Of a stretch of DNA of 64,000 bases, positions 63,806-64,000 are shown piece after piece. Under the pieces are notes generated by a model that saw only the letters and a list, made by a program, of their open reading frames with translations, was not told the origin of the DNA and searched no databases. The stretch comes from Mesorhizobium sp. M3A.F.Ca.ET.080.04.2.1 (GTDB lineage: Bacteria; Pseudomonadota; Alphaproteobacteria; Rhizobiales; Rhizobiaceae). Location of the stretch: NCBI RefSeq assembly GCF_003952525.1, contig NZ_CP034451.1, forward strand, positions 4,502,501 through 4,566,500. The letters are read 5' to 3'. Within the stretch, counting starts at the first letter, position 1, and every line of letters begins with the position of its first letter. Both the position numbers and the translations under genes were made by a program.

Positions 63806-64000
63806 TTGCGTCTGTCCGGACCATTGGCGTCCATCCGCCGGCACCAGCCGCGCAGCCGCGGCCCCGTGCCGCCCGGCTATTCGCCCAAACCTCGCGGAAG
63901 CCGCGGACCGTTTGGCCAGCCGATGACTTCGCTGATCAACGATACCCATGTCGCTGTCGTCGACCATGCGCCGGATCTTGTCGGCGGCGACGCGGAAATT
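63806..64000 (+). CDS. Partial CDS at window end, unknown function
   Basis: The frame runs to the edge without a stop. A TTG start at 63806 lies close after GGGAGAG; an ATG at 63923 in the same frame is the alternative. The first 40 residues are rich in proline, arginine and glycine (for example VPPGYSPKPRGSRGP), followed by DTHVAVVDHAPDLVGGDAEI. No recognised domain. The 3' end lies outside the window. Confidence 0.4.
   Translation, partial: MRLSGPLASIRRHQPRSRGPVPPGYSPKPRGSRGPFGQPMTSLINDTHVAVVDHAPDLVGGDAEI

Overview
The window reads as the chromosome of a high-GC alphaproteobacterium of the order Rhizobiales, most likely Mesorhizobium or a close relative. The basis is an alphaproteobacterial 23S-5S-initiator-tRNA tail, the dense sugar-acid catabolism and ABC importer content, intergenic palindromic repeats of the kind common in rhizobial genomes, and an AbcR-like small RNA beside polA, its known rhizobial location. 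The genus call is inference.

Layout. 1-2236: 3' end of a ribosomal RNA operon (23S partial, 5S, tRNA-fMet) with two terminator-like hairpins. 2414-10029: SDR dehydrogenase, a secreted ankyrin-cytochrome c fusion flanked by direct repeats, mannonate dehydratase (uxuA), an M24 metallohydrolase, and a minus-strand Tm-1-like / PEP-hydrolase-like / cupin operon. 10333-17142: TetR regulator and a six-gene sugar ABC importer with two ATPases and a 73-residue membrane protein. 17200-21373: AraC regulator divergent from an MFS exporter, a GFA-family zinc protein, an amidase. 21491-29185: two divergent catabolic operons (2-hydroxyacid dehydrogenase, GntR regulator, enolase-superfamily dehydratase and TIM-barrel isomerase on minus; TIM-barrel, Gfo/Idh/MocA and TIM-barrel on plus) sharing a TGGTNNNACCA palindrome. 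29356-34148: lactonase-like amidohydrolase, aldo/keto reductase and UxaA-family dehydratase divergent from a double winged-helix GntR regulator, resembling an oxidative L-fucose-type route.

34261-37513 is a periplasmic copper-handling locus (DUF2946-like, PCu(A)C, YcnI, CopCD). 37641-39065 is 6-phosphogluconate dehydrogenase. 39168-46764 is a LacI-controlled sugar ABC importer followed by a TIM-barrel isomerase and a Gfo/Idh/MocA dehydrogenase, with two LacI-type operators between regulator and importer. 46896-54416 holds an aldo/keto reductase, a Zur-like Fur regulator, polA, the AbcR-like sRNA, an M20 peptidase, an RNase D-like exonuclease and a small conserved protein. 54725-64000 holds small stress membrane proteins, a sulfotransferase, a large MscS-type channel, a run of three glycosyltransferases, a methyltransferase-like protein and the start of an unknown gene.

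The genes fit a scavenging lifestyle: ABC importers bring in sugars or sugar acids, TIM-barrel epimerases, dehydrogenases, lactonase and dehydratases channel them toward 2-keto-3-deoxy acids, and Gnd links to the pentose phosphate pathway. Control appears layered: local regulators (TetR, two GntR, AraC, LacI) with recognisable palindromes, plus a candidate sRNA whose C-rich loop can pair with the Shine-Dalgarno regions of both binding-protein genes. Most substrate assignments are inference.
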